Source of the DNA: Ectobius pallidus
Taxonomy: Eukaryota; Arthropoda; Insecta; Blattodea; Ectobiidae
Reading direction: 5' to 3'
NCBI GenBank assembly: GCA_964059195.1
Contig: CAXKWD010000011.1
Location: 36,522,766 to 36,586,765 of the forward strand
Length of the DNA stretch: 64,000 nt
Below are positions 46,308 to 56,965 of the stretch, piece by piece. A program made the translations under genes and the position numbers. The notes beneath the pieces are model-generated. The model was not told where the DNA came from, did no database searches, and was given only the letters and a program-made list of their open reading frames with translations. The stretch's first letter is position 1, and every line of letters starts with the position of its first letter.

Positions 46308-46609
46308 TATTGTTGTCAATCAATAAAGAGCTACATTCCCAGAACTAACAAAGAAACAGGAAAACTCATACGAGTATTTGTAAGTATTAAAGACTTAAAA
46401 CACAATACCCGTCAAAGATAGATAGACGATGAAGGGCTATTATTCTATTCTATACGAATTTGTCAAATAAAATTCACATCATATTCATCTGTAAACAAAC
46501 AGTTGAGAAACGATACGTCTTATCCACCGCCGTCTCGAGAATTACACACGAGTAATACAGTCTAGAAGGCAGTGGTATTATCAGTGTTTACAGTTAGCTT
46601 TGGAACTGC
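46308..46609. other. no recognisable feature
   Basis: Sequence leading into the family R copy; part of it may belong to that element. Confidence 0.35.
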
Positions 46610-46840
46610 ATAATCGAATCTGAGTTCGATTTCAAAGACGGCGCTTTCTAATTGTGGAATGTACTCTAAAGCCGGAATTTTAGCTGTTTCATTAATTATT
46701 ATTAATGGTTTAGTTTACGAATGATTCGCGTGCAAGTATTAATAATTATAATGCTTTAATAATTATTATACTATTAATTTTTAATTTTTCAATTAATTAT
46801 CGTGGGCGAAGCCGCGGGTACCTGCTAGTACAGTACAATG
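46610..46840 (+). repeat. dispersed repeat family R, copy 2
   Basis: Plus-strand homologue of 23579-23720, ending TTATCGTGGGCGAAGCCGCG then GGTACCTGCTAGT. It holds the GCGAAGC mini-hairpin. Confidence 0.7.
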
Positions 46841-47380
46841 CAGTCCATTAAATCCCAATTTGATATAATGTACTGTATATGCCTCCTAAATATGGAATGA
46901 ACGGTTCAAAATGTAATTTATTTTCTTTATCAGTTGCCTTAATTTGATCTGAGTTCTTTCCGAAGCGAACTATAGGGTCAAGAATTAATCGTCTTAATAA
47001 CATTAATAATAATAATAAATAATATTTATATTCCTTTTCAGAACGTTTTGAAAAGTGAAGTTATAAATCAAAGTGATGTGAATTTCTCCTGTAAAAGTGT
47101 TTTAAAGCGTTCCGTAGTGAGATTATAAGTGTTTAGCTATTATTTCTGAGGGTTTAGTGCATACTTGCATGCGTAAATTAGCTGTTTTCTGCATAACTAA
47201 ATAAGGTATGATAGATGAATTTTTATTTTTATTTCTAAAACTTTAGTGAAAGAAGAAACTTAAGTTTTTATGAAAAATATCTTAAACACAAAAGGAAAAA
47301 TGACAAAATTAATAATGTTCGAAGATTGCTTCAAGTAGGTTTCAACTAGCAAGAAATTATCAAACCTTTTCGAAACTTCA
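46841..47380. other. no recognisable feature
   Basis: AT-rich, no shared repeat. Confidence 0.4.
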
Positions 47381-47382
47381 CA

Positions 47383-47629
47383 TACTCCTCGGCTGTGCGG
47401 CAATTTCTCCGGCAGCTGAGTATTGCACGTAGCCTAGTCGTTCTTATCAGGCGAATCCCGCTGTACTCCGCGGTTCTGCGGCAATTTCTCCGACAGCTGA
47501 GTATTGCACGTAGCCTAGTTGTTCTTAACAGGCGGAGCTCGCTATACTCCTCGGTTCTGCGGCATTTTCTCCGACAGCTGAGTATTGCACGTAGTCTAAT
47601 CGTTCTTAACAGGCGTAGCCCGCTGTATT
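47383..47629. repeat. 81-bp tandem repeat, three units
   Basis: CAATTTCTCC at 47401, 47482 and 47563 (CATTTTCTCC in the last) gives exact 81-bp spacing. Units are about 90% identical. Because 81 is divisible by three, all frames stay in register and both strands show repeated peptides (47346-47717 -, 47395-47643 +). I see no other sign of coding. The unit core is shared with 24356-24505. Confidence 0.95.
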
Positions 47630-47639
47630 GCAAAGGGAT

Positions 47640-48164
47640 ATAATTTCCTTTCTGACCGATAGCCCACAGGATATATGTCATAGTGATTTGCATAGTTTGT
47701 TCGGTATGATTGTTCACTTCTACTGTCGTCTGTGTTATCTCCCAGCAATTAATTTAAATTCAGTCATCGGGATGAAGGCACACATAGTCCATGTAATGCA
47801 AAATTGACAACATAAAGTAGATTTCTTTCCGACTACACTCTGGCCCAAGATATATATAAAGAAAATGTAAAATTTGTTAGCAATATCTTATTTTACGTAC
47901 ATTTGAAATTTGGACTGAAATTTGTATAACTTGTACATGCTAGTTAAAGTTATATTCTACATACCTATTTAAGGACATCGAGTTTGAAAATCGAAAGTTC
48001 TTTAATAGTTGCATTACAAATCTTTAAAAAAAAACAAGGTGAATTCAACGGATTTGAGTAAGATATATAAGCTTTTATGAACCACAGATTATTTTCTCTG
48101 TTGGACATTACAGATTTTAGTAAATTGAAAACTAATAAAGTGAAACGCCGCTTTAATATTATGC
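47640..48164. other. no recognisable feature
   Basis: AT-rich. Some of it may belong to the hAT-b1 copy that follows. Confidence 0.35.
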
Positions 48165-48520
48165 AATCATACGAAAACATTAGGCTATGTTCCATCAGAT
48201 ATTGTACAGTCGGTTCTCAAAATATTTACATAGCAAAATATGTGCTTAATGTTTGAATTAACAGATATGCACAATATTTGAAATCTATCAGAGGTATGCC
48301 TTCAAAAATGTAACAAAATAATAAAATATGCATAAATATTTTAATATAATGCAAATATGATGCATTATCACAAAAGTAACAAAATATACAGCAATATGCA
48401 AAATGAAACCATTAATTTTCTGTTATTTCTTTCATAACTTTTAGTCCTATACATTTTAAAACAGCATGTCGTAGAATACATTATTTAAAAATATTATGTT
48501 TCATAAACTTCCGGGCCCTC
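48165..48520 (-). mobile_element. hAT-b1 fragment (inverted copy)
   Basis: Reverse complement of roughly 33153-33480: CATTAGGC, TTTGAATTAACAGATATGC, ATGCATTATCA and the terminus AACTTCCGGGCCCTC. Only one end is recognisable, so the copy is truncated or the left part has decayed. Confidence 0.75.
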
Positions 48521-48529
48521 GAAATCTTA

Positions 48530-49029
48530 TTTTGACTAGCGGCCTATACTTACCATTTGAGAATTACGCTATGCAATTTTAACGTTACGTTTCCTATAGG
48601 CCAACAAATAATTCGATAATTTTTTACCGGTTTTAAGAGTGCCAGGAAAATTATAATAATAGGTAGTCTTCACACTACAGAAGCTTCATCATATTTGAGA
48701 ACCTCAAGGTGCAATTTTAATTTACTATGCCATACTTACAATTACCATAAAATGTTAACTGTAGAATTCGTAGTCTACTTGATAACCTCAATTAAATTTT
48801 AACTGCTGCCTGTACTGCATACGTGAAAACTCGTTAACATTTAACCCGGGTACTTCGTGTTTCAGAACCTTTATACAAGTATAAAGACATACGTCAAACT
48901 CGAGGTCCTGATTTAACTTTTGTCATATTTTTAGTACAGGAATATTGACGTTATCCGATTTGCATCCATTCCTTTGATTGGCGATGCAAATAATGGGGCG
49001 GTAAAATGATATTATGTTATTAATGTTGG
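48530..49029. other. no recognisable feature
   Basis: No shared repeat or credible frame. Confidence 0.4.
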
Positions 49030-49555
49030 AGTACGGAATGGTGATTATTAGGGCAAGTCATTTAATGGCCACAATATAGTGAAAAAAATGCAAAATAAAA
49101 AATGCATTTATGCCCTAACAAAATTACGTATTTTTTAAAACGACAAATAAATTATCCATTATTACTTGTAATTACATTTTTGAAAGGTAACTATTTGATT
49201 TTAGAGAGCAATTTAATGAATTTCGTTTATGGTCGTAGACCACATGTCTTGTTAATGTACGGAAACTGTGCAGTATTATATGAATATTTCCCAGTACGGA
49301 ATCATGATTATTAGGGAAAGGCATTTAATGGCCACAAAATAGTGAAAAAATGCAAAATAAAAATGCATTTATGCCCTAAAAAATTACGTATTTTTTAAAA
49401 AGACAAAAAAATTATCCATTATTACTTGTAATTACATTTTTGAAAGGTAACTATTTGATTTTAGAGAGCAATTTAATGAATTTCGTTTATGGTCGTAGAC
49501 CACATGTCTTGTTAATGTACGAGCACATTATATTATATGAGTATTATATGAATAT
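49030..49555. repeat. 263-bp tandem duplication containing hAT-e sequence
   Basis: AGTACGGAAT starts at 49030 and 49293. The two copies match closely over 250 bp (about 95%), so the duplication is young. Each copy contains AGGG(C/A)AAGKCATTTAATGG, which matches the right end of the hAT-e element at 12.5 kb in inverted orientation, then AATGCATTTATGCCCTAA and TTTTAGAGAGCAATTTAATG. A plus frame (49102-49314) inside it is not a gene. Confidence 0.9.
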
Positions 49556-49559
49556 TTCA

Positions 49560-50680
49560 AAGATGCTGCAATTTGTGTTTGTATCATAATTAATTTAGCT
49601 ATAATTAATTAGCGATGATTAGGTTCTGCTGAGCCGTAAACGTCAACCTTACTTCCAGACAGACAAATCAATTTCTTGCATGTATTCCGAATATTGCTTT
49701 GCCTTTGTTTTCTTGCACACTTTCACACAGAAACAGAAATGAAACAAAGACGACGTCATGCCATATAACGAGCTTAGACCTTAGCAAAAATGTGTTAAGT
49801 AACTTTTTTAATTGTCTGCCTGGAGGTGTGTATTACAACTTTCTTGCTTCGCTCCATCGTTAATGAGGCTTCGCTCACTACAGCTTCGAGACATTCCTAT
49901 TTTCTTGCCATAAATCTTTGATACCATAAATGAAGCGTATAAATTGAAACTGAACCAGCTTTTGTGAAATTCTTACACTTTTGCTGAAGTTACGAGAATT
50001 CCACTTTATAAAATGAAGTTATATCCCAACAGTTTATGCTCCCATTGGACATACTTTTAGTAGTATTTAATAGGCGTTGGAAGTTCAGAAATACTTAATT
50101 CTTTTCGAATTTAATATTTAAAGGTTGGTAGTAGTTGTGTCCGAACTCTGACAGATATAGTCTCCTGGTGAAGTTTCATCTTGCCTAGTTTTTCCTTTTT
50201 TGCCATTTGTGCCATTTCTTGTTTTTATTTTGCACTTTTTTGCATTTTCAAAAATATTTGAGTAGGCATACTCTCTTAACATCATCGAAACATTTCTGGG
50301 TTCGAAATTGGCATTAAGTTTATTCTAGAATACTCCCTAATTCAATTTAGTATAATATGTAACCACATTATTTCTACACCCAAAAATTGGAGTAGTTATT
50401 GAATTTTGTCGTTTTGATTAAAAAGGGCCCGAGAAGGGCCCGAGAAACCAAATTTCAAATTAAAGATTATTTTATATTAATCATCCGAACATTTTACAAG
50501 ATTTAAAATTTTAATAATACGGTGTTGTGCTTCCTTATAAAAAAAATACAATTTGAAATCTTTAAAGGTTTTTTCAACTGATGCCCTAAAATGAATCAAA
50601 ATATATATATTAAATCTGTGGTGAGTGCCTTTCTAACATATAAGCACGTGGGAACTACTGTGCAAAACAAAGCGTCGGAA
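49560..50680. other. no confident feature
   Basis: 50180-50265 has TTGCCATTTGTGCCATTT and TTTGCACTTTTTTGCATTTT, resembling subterminal parts of hAT-e or a relative. GGGCCCGAGAA is directly repeated at about 50425 and 50437. Confidence 0.35.
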
Positions 50681-50684
50681 ATGA

Positions 50685-50917
50685 TATTTTTTTTTTTTTC
50701 AAAGAAGGCAAGATTTTATGATCAGTAGTGCACTTGACGTGATGTAAGTGTTCCCCACTCGAAAATGTAGAGAATCTGGCACATTTTAATCCCCGTAAGT
50801 CAAACAGTCTTCCTCCAGCCAAAGAGCTTAGGGAGTCTCCTGTTGTCCACTGTATACAATGTTTGATCACGATGGGCGTAGAAGGCAAACACTAAACACA
50901 AATGTCAGGAGGGGGAG
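50685..50917 (-). mobile_element. possible retroposed sequence with poly(A)
   Basis: On the minus strand a non-repetitive stretch ends in A13 (T run 50687-50699). GGAAATG occurs on both sides (50676-50682 and 50920-50926) as a possible 7-bp target duplication. The minus frame 50655-50888 is not recognised. It may be a SINE without a clear head or a processed-transcript fragment. Confidence 0.35.
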
Positions 50918-51226
50918 GGGGAAATGGTTAGAAAAAGAAAAAAATGACGTTGTTACATTTGTTAGTGACACGGTTACCCACTTCAATATCTGACTTGGGA
51001 CTGGGGGAGAAACAGAGATAAATGTCAAACCCTATCGCCCCGTGTTACGCGGAGCAGAACTTTACAAATATCACAGCACAAAAAAGTGCAAAAGGTTACG
51101 ACGCTTGCGTGTGGTGTCCACATCACTCTGGGATAATTTCAAGTATAATCCCGTTCGGGCATATCTAAAAGTACGAGTATTTACTACGTTCTTAATGTAA
51201 TATTTTGTTTGACCATACTATAATAC

Positions 51227-51724
51227 CAGTGATGGGAAGTAATTCAGTAAAAGTAATCGCATTACAGTAACAATTCCTTTTTTGGTCCCATTTACTTGTA
51301 ATCAATACTTTTAAAAAATGTAATTTCTAGTTGTAATTTACTTCTGGAAATAAAATTGTAATTGTTACAATTTAGTAGTCGTAAGTATTAGTATCATTCT
51401 CGCTTGCTATATCGTCACCACTACTGTTTTTGCAACTACTATCCAAATTAGAGTTAATATTAATAAAAAGTAACTCAATGTTTCCGAAAATATTCTCATT
51501 GATGTGTTTTTTTGTTTGTTCATTAATAATTTGGGCTTGTGCAAAAACATACCAAAAACAAAGAATTTTTAGGTATTGCCATTTTGTAACGTAATTGTAA
51601 ATGTAATTGTAATTTTACTGATTACTTTTTAAAAAAGTAATTTGTAATTGTAATTAAGTAAAATGTCTCTCAGGTAATTGTAATTGAGCCCAATTACTTT
51701 CTTTTTGCACTTTTCCCATCACTG
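51227..51724. mobile_element. hAT-d non-autonomous DNA transposon
   Basis: 498 bp, ends CAGTGATGGGAAGTAA and TTTTCCCATCACTG. Perfect 8-bp duplication TATAATAC (51219-51226, 51725-51732). Both subterminal zones are rich in short variants of GTAATTGTAATTA and AAAAGTAAT, as in other hAT elements. No transposase. The empty site exists at 29 kb (ACTGTAATACGCC on the opposite strand). Confidence 0.96.
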
Positions 51725-51938
51725 TATAATACGCTTATTACGTGTGATGTAACGGTATCATAATGACACTCATTTCGACACTGCTTTTCATTTCGACATC
51801 GGTGGGGTATCGGTTATTATCGAACACGGAACGATCTTGAGACATCGGGGATAGCAGCTGAAATCTGCGTAATAAATAGCCTGTATTCAAAATAAAACCA
51901 ATTCTGTTCCTTTTATTTTTAATGCCATACTAAAATGA

Positions 51939-52164
51939 TGGTGACCGATTGGAAGACACAGACGTAGGTGGAAGGACAATATTAGGATAGATTTGAGGGA
52001 AGTACGATTTTCGAGGGAGGGTTGGATGAAGTTAGCACAGAATAGGGTCGAATGGCGGGCTCAGGTAAGAGCGGCAATGAACCTCCGGGTTCCATAAAAA
52101 GAAAAATATTCCTTTAGCTTGCTTAGGAATTGTCTATTGCCATTGAGTAAGTAAGTAAGTAAGT
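51939..52164 (+). pseudogene. 5'-truncated LINE tail with (GTAA)n end
   Basis: A 226-bp insert flanked by a perfect 13-bp target duplication CATACTAAAATGA (51926-51938, 52165-52177). From 51960 it encodes RRRWKDNIRIDLREV, then EGWMKLAQNRVEWRAQVRAA and MNLRVP followed by TAA. This is the C-terminus of a non-LTR retrotransposon reverse transcriptase protein, still open over 45 codons but with a TGA just upstream. The 3' end is about 50 bp plus GTAA repeats (52147-52164). Confidence 0.93.
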
Positions 52165-52299
52165 CATACTAAAATGAATTAATTTCGTGTTGTCAAAATC
52201 CATTAGTTTAATGAAAATGACGAAAAGGAAGCTTCGATTTCACCGACGACATGAGCTACCATCTGTCGTAGAATACGGGAACTATAACACCAAAAATCA

Positions 52300-53580
52300 T
52301 GGTGCTTTGAAGCGTGATCTTCTGTTTGAGTAAATCTAAAATCTCATCATTTAAACATTTTAGACTAATGATGGTCGAAAATACAATCGTGTGACCTTGC
52401 CTATAATGGTAATTAATATACTCGTACGAAAATTATGAAACTCGTGTTGGTCGTTTCATAAACATAATCATATCTTAATAAATGTCATTATAGGATTGTT
52501 GCATAATGTGCTATTTTAATTTTGTAAGCATACACAAATAACTTCTCAAATAAGTCTGGTAAAAGAAATAGAACAAGAAGATGAAGACCAGTAGAGAATC
52601 CACAATCTTTTCTTAATTTTTTTATATTAATTATAAGTAATCTGACGTCGTCCTTAGTTGCCCAGTTAATTTCATTTCACGCTGGCCTGCGAATCCTAAT
52701 GTCACGAGTTTAAACCCTGCCGAGAGCGATTATATTTTGAAGGCGAACTTTTTGGACCGAGCTCCTCCGAGACATATTTAAGGCCGTGAGTTTTAAGTCT
52801 GAAAGATTTTTTATCTCTTAATTTGTTATTAAATACACAGAATTACTTTAAAAAGACTAACAAACAAAAAAGTAACTAAAAAATAATACACAGCATCTTT
52901 TGTATATTTTATTTCTTGCAACCGACATCAGCCCGATGAAGTGATTGATCGTTCGTTAATCTTAATCGAATATCTCTTCACAAGATAAATTTACCTGGCC
53001 TGGCCTATAGTAGCACGGCATAGGACTATAAATTCATCATTTTTCTTGGTTGTTTTCAGTAAAAATGCAACAACAATAAGAAACAAAGTTCTGAGAACAG
53101 TTTACTTACAGCAGGCATGTCCAAATTGACAATACGCTTTGTATTTGTCATTGTTACTTAAAGCATAATTATGGAAATCTACCCTTCGGGTATGTGCGGG
53201 ACGTTTACGGAACGGTAGCATTTTGAAGTAAATAAAATAGAAATTCTCCCGATATTAAATTTATGTTAAAAAGGCTGAGTGAAACCCTAAGCTATACTTA
53301 CATAGAACTGTATCAAAACCTGACCTGGTAGAAGACAAATTGATTGCAAACTCCATTTAACGTAGATAAAAGTAGCAATTCTAACTGAATGAATTAACTT
53401 GAGAAATTACAGCAATAAATAATTTGAATGTTGAATTGTTTTAAACCATTGTACCTCCCTGTTGATGCATTTACTAGCCAATTTCCGTAGAGAAGGAATA
53501 AAATGCATTGTCAAAAATAGAACATGGAGGGAATAACTCATGTGGTATCAGAACCGCAGAGGGCCTCCTCTTAAGAAGGC
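52300..53580. other. no confident feature; weak SINE remnant
   Basis: 52680-52800 has CACGAGTTTAAACCCTGCC, a possible B-box block followed by GGACCGAGCTCCTCCGAGAC. The rest is AT-rich without shared repeats. Confidence 0.35.
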
Positions 53581-53584
53581 AGAG

Positions 53585-53715
53585 ACATGAAAGGAGAGAA
53601 AGTTGTGGGTAGACAATAAGTAAAATTCAATTCCGTACACCCTTTTGCCGGTCACGGAGTTTGAAACTGGGACTTCTTGAATGCAAATCCGCTGATTTAT
53701 CGCCTGTGCCACCTA
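53585..53715 (-). mobile_element. tRNA-like SINE head and body
   Basis: On the minus strand GGTGGCACAGGCGATAAATC (A-box region) and CCCAGTTTCAAACTCCGTG (B-box region) precede a body running to about 53585. Single copy in the window. First of three SINEs within 650 bp. Confidence 0.55.
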
Positions 53716-53740
53716 ACTTAACGAAACGACTAAAAGTATT

Positions 53741-53822
53741 AAACTCCGTGGCGCTACATCCCTGAAGGGATTAGGCCTACTACCCGACCGCTATGTCATC
53801 TACCATAGGCAAATGGCAGGAC
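53741..53822 (-). mobile_element. SINE1 3'-end fragment
   Basis: CTCCGTGGCGCTACATCCCT, GGGATTAGGCCTACTACCCG and TATGTCATCTACCATAGGCA match the 3' end of SINE1 at 12113-12180. The body carries a TAGGCCTA. Confidence 0.85.
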
Positions 53823-53931
53823 ACCAGAGTATAAATTTTCAATGGGAAAATATGGCTAGAATACTTCGTAAAAAAATGCAATCATCTCATTCCGATCAAC
53901 AGATTTACGAAAAGAAAGATACGCTGGTTCG

Positions 53932-54235
53932 GGTACGCCGTAGCGTAGTGGTTGAGGCGCTGTGTTACAAACCTACAAACCGGAAGATCGGGTTCGATCC
54001 CCGATGAGGTGATTGGAGTTTTTCAATTGACCTAATCCTTCTGGTGGCACTATGGCCCTGTGGTCGACTCAGCCTCTAACAGAAATGAGTACCAGGAGCA
54101 ATCCTGGGGGGTAAAGGCGGCCTGTGCGTAAGGCTGACAACCTTACCACCTTCATGCGCCGAATGTCTAAAATTTGGGAGCCTCAACATCCTGGAACCCT
54201 CTGGGCCTCCATGGCCTGTATAGGGAACACATTAC
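53932..54235 (+). mobile_element. SINE3 copy 2, full length
   Basis: Head GCCGTAGCGTAGTGGTTGAG with B box CGGGTTCGATCCCCGATGAG and an 8-base internal duplication (ACAAACCTACAAACC). The body runs CCTAATCCTTCTGGTGGCAC, AATGAGTACCAGGAGCAATC, GGTAAAGGCGGCC to ATAGGGAACACATTACTTTA. It appears to lie next to or within a hAT-b1 fragment that starts immediately after. Confidence 0.9.
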
Positions 54236-54735
54236 TTTACTATTTTTTGTAATTTATAATGTAATTCAGCTAACAAGAGGAAGTAAAGTATTATCTTTTA
54301 TTTTCAAAACTGTCTCCCATCGGAGGTAGCCTATGTGTACTCATTATACTTACATAAACTTTTAATCATAAACATAAAATATAAATTGATTCATATAAAG
54401 TAATAACTGAAATATGGCTCTTGTATCAACATCTATTCCTACTGTGAATATATGGTGCGGCCATACAACAAATCCGAATCAAACTACATGATTTGATAAA
54501 ATTTGACATGATTTCTTTAAAACCATTGTTATTATGTCATCTGGAAGGGCATACTACTTCCTGAATTCTCAAAGAAGCGAGGGATGGCCATACGTGCTCC
54601 TAAAGGAGACCCACTACTTCTATAATTATTACTTAAATGTTAGAGCATAGTTACTGGTTCTGGAGTATACTTTACAAATTTTAGACTATATTTGCATGCA
54701 TATTTCGTCATCAGGGCCTTCATTTTCACGAAGTA
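54236..54735 (+). mobile_element. hAT-b1 right-end fragment with an internal insertion
   Basis: 54236-54280 (TTTTTTGTAATTTATAATGT, AACAAGAGG) and 54625-54735 (CTTAAATGTTAGAGCATA, TACTTTACAAATTTTAGACT, GCATATTTCGTC) align with consecutive parts of the right half of 33153-33712. Some 345 bp between them have no counterpart there. The terminus is decayed (CAGGGCCTTC). Confidence 0.5.
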
Positions 54736-55319
54736 AACTCCCAATTAAAGATATCAGGTATTTTTGTATTTTGTATTCTTAAAAAATTATTTATGTATCG
54801 TATGAAACACAAGAAAGATACCGGTAAATCAGATGATTGCCCGAATGAGCAAGTGCTCGCAGTCTTGAGCCAATCTTGAGTTTATAACACCTGGAACGTT
54901 TTATAGGTAGCTGTTTTGTGGAAAGGACTATCGATTCGTTTCTGCACATGCGTACTTAACATTCAATTTATTTCACTTAAGCAGACTTTACTGTTCTGAC
55001 AGGCCTCGTCATAGTGACGTGTAAAATGCTGTCCTTTTTTTGTGTCGATCCGATCGTTTCAAGGCAAAGAGAAGGCTGGTTTAGTGCTTGCATTTTAGGC
55101 CCGTCGCTGTCACCGTCGTTTGTGTTCTGCATAGGTCAGGATATTTTGAAATTATTTCGAACTTGTTTTTGTACAGCAATTTAATTTATACATATATATA
55201 TATATAAGCAATGCACTGCCATGATACAACAGGCGTAAACATGTATCACTTAGTAGTAATGGAGAATAAGAAAACCTTAACCTTATCGTATTTAACCCTT
55301 AAGGGAAGACCGAAGTGTA
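54736..55319. other. no recognisable feature
   Basis: No shared repeat. Small (TA)n at 55189-55205. Confidence 0.4.
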
Positions 55320-55470
55320 GAGAGTGGATTTCTAAACTGTTTGTCCTAGAAACTTTAAATTTTGCACCCTTAATTAAAAAGTACTCAAATAATGTTTAGG
55401 ATTCAATTCTTTTATCTTAATTTGTTTTTTGAGATATTACTTAATTAAATTTAAATGTATATTTGATAGA
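55320..55470 (+). repeat. dispersed repeat, pair with 8339-8530
   Basis: GGATTTCTAAACTGTTTGTC, CCTAGAAACTTTAAATTTTG and CACCCTTAATTAAA. It ends where the TIR element at 55476 begins. Confidence 0.6.
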
Positions 55471-55475
55471 AATAG

Positions 55476-55748
55476 GTATTATCGCCGCACTCATAACGTT
55501 GACGGGCGGCTCGCTTTGTTCTCATATTACAATGCTTGTTGTTACTGTAAAAGGTTTTCTCAAAAGAAACCGCTGACTAAATTCGTGTTGCCAATTCTCT
55601 CATTGCTCAATGTCATTGCCACGTAAGTGTTTTGCTGCATCTACATCTTCCCGCTCTGTTTACTAACACTGTGCAGTATGGCAACTACTCCAAGCGGCGG
55701 CGACTTCTTTGATGTTACCTGTCAACGAATTGAGTGCGGCGATAATAC
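55476..55748. mobile_element. 273-bp TIR element of unknown superfamily
   Basis: Inverted ends of 28 bp (55476-55503 and 55721-55748) with 25 of 28 bases matching; the first 18 (GTATTATCGCCGCACTCA) are identical. The arms are GC- and CpG-rich, unlike the surroundings. No target duplication is visible (AGAAATAG versus GATATAAC). The frame 55429-55626 (+) crosses the left end and is not a gene. Confidence 0.8.
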
Positions 55749-56060
55749 GATATAACGACTTTTCTTCCTCATGTAATTAACTCTTGTGATAACGTGGTAT
55801 TTAATTTCAGGATTGATATGGCAGAAGTATTAATTTAGGAATAAAAAATATAAATATATTTTTTAAATTTAGTGTAAAAAAGTCAACTATTACCTAAAGT
55901 ATACCTGTGGAAAATGTTACGTCGTTTGGACGCATGGAACAGGTGCTGCAGACACATTTTTTAATCATCAGTGCGCTAGCAACTGCTGGTGAATGTAAAA
56001 TGTAATCGCCTTTTTCTCAGCTTCAATTCGCATGTTACTTTGTAACACCCAAATCAAAAC
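55749..56060. other. no recognisable feature
   Basis: AT-rich. Nothing shared with the rest of the window. Confidence 0.4.
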
Positions 56061-56062
56061 TG

Positions 56063-56290
56063 GATGGCGCAGTTAGTATCGCAGTTAGAATCGCACTGGC
56101 TTTCTGTGCCCAAGGTTCCGGGTTCGATCCCGACCCAGGTCGATGACATTTATGTAACATAAATGTGATAGGACCATGTCAGTAGATTTACTGGCATGTA
56201 GAAGAACTTCTATGGGACAAAATTCCGGCGACGGTCACAGGCCTAAGTTGCAGTACATCCCCGTCGTTAAATAACCATACACCAACAAAC
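56063..56290 (+). mobile_element. SINE2 copy 3
   Basis: Head TGGATGGCGCAGTTAGTATC with an internal duplication of the A-box region (AGTTAGTATCGC, AGTTAGAATCGC) and an intact B box GGGTTCGATCCCG. Body ends CCGTCGTTAAATAACCATAC. No clean target duplication. Confidence 0.88.
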
Positions 56291-56399
56291 TACTAGCATT
56301 TCCATACAATTTTTGGGTCTTTTAGTTTATGGTTTTTTTTGGCAGCCATTTTGTGGTTCATTTTAAAAGTATTTTTAGGTTATGAAAATCCGGGCCCTG
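56291..56399 (-). mobile_element. hAT-b2 terminal fragment
   Basis: Ends TTAGGTTATGAAAATCCGGG then CCCTG, matching the inverted terminus of 59352-59902. The other end is missing; a SINE2 copy lies where the element would continue. Confidence 0.55.
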
Positions 56400-56704
56400 C
56401 TAATCACATAGAGGTTTCTTAAATTGTTCTTCAACTGCTATTCCTGTTTCCGAACATAAATTCCTTATTTCCTCATTTTATTGAATGAGAACGATACAAG
56501 ATAAGGATTAACCTGGACACCGAGTTCAATGAGAGTCGGTTTAGCAGTTTTAAAACTTATCCAGGCACGAAAAATACATAATTCTTGCCCCCCCCCCCCC
56601 CACATTAGCTCATTTGTTTCGTTGATTTTACGACTTTGATGAGTGAACAGAATTTGACAATCGAGTTGTTATTAGCAACTAAGAATGAATTAATTCATTC
56701 TGAT
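56400..56704. other. no feature except a poly-C run
   Basis: C14 at about 56588-56601. Confidence 0.4.
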
Positions 56705-56965
56705 AATGGATTGGGTTTTCTTGGTTGGCCCAGGACGCCCTGTTTCTTGCGTCTTGTTTCTGGAAGTAACGGAAGTAGTCCCTTCCTGTGGTCGCAGCCA
56801 GGCAGCAGATGTTAATGCGCAGGTGTCTTGCCCACCGCCTGCTGCCGCTGCAAGGTGTCTATCACTAAGACAAAAGTCAGTCCATGGCTTATTACAAGTT
56901 CTAATGTAACAGTGGCACTACTGCATTCAGCTAACCGGCGCGGCGCGGAGATCAAACGTGCGTAT
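56705..56965. other. GC-rich island of unknown origin
   Basis: About 260 bp much richer in G+C than the window, ending in the CpG cluster CGGCGCGGCGCGGAGATC. Open frames exist on both strands (+ 56706-56909; a minus frame with HLAAAAGGGQDTCALTSAAW). None is recognised. It could be a lone exon, a promoter or an inserted sequence. Confidence 0.4.

Larger units (their letters stand above)
51200..52290 (+). repeat. dispersed repeat M, copy carrying two insertions
   Basis: Homologous to the inverse of 28915-29250. Interrupted by the hAT-d element (51227-51724) and by a LINE tail (51939-52164). Confidence 0.85.

Noticed and set aside
47346..47717. Repeated peptide in the minus frame
   Set aside because: Product of an 81-bp tandem repeat whose length is a multiple of three; both strands are open, so it says nothing about coding.
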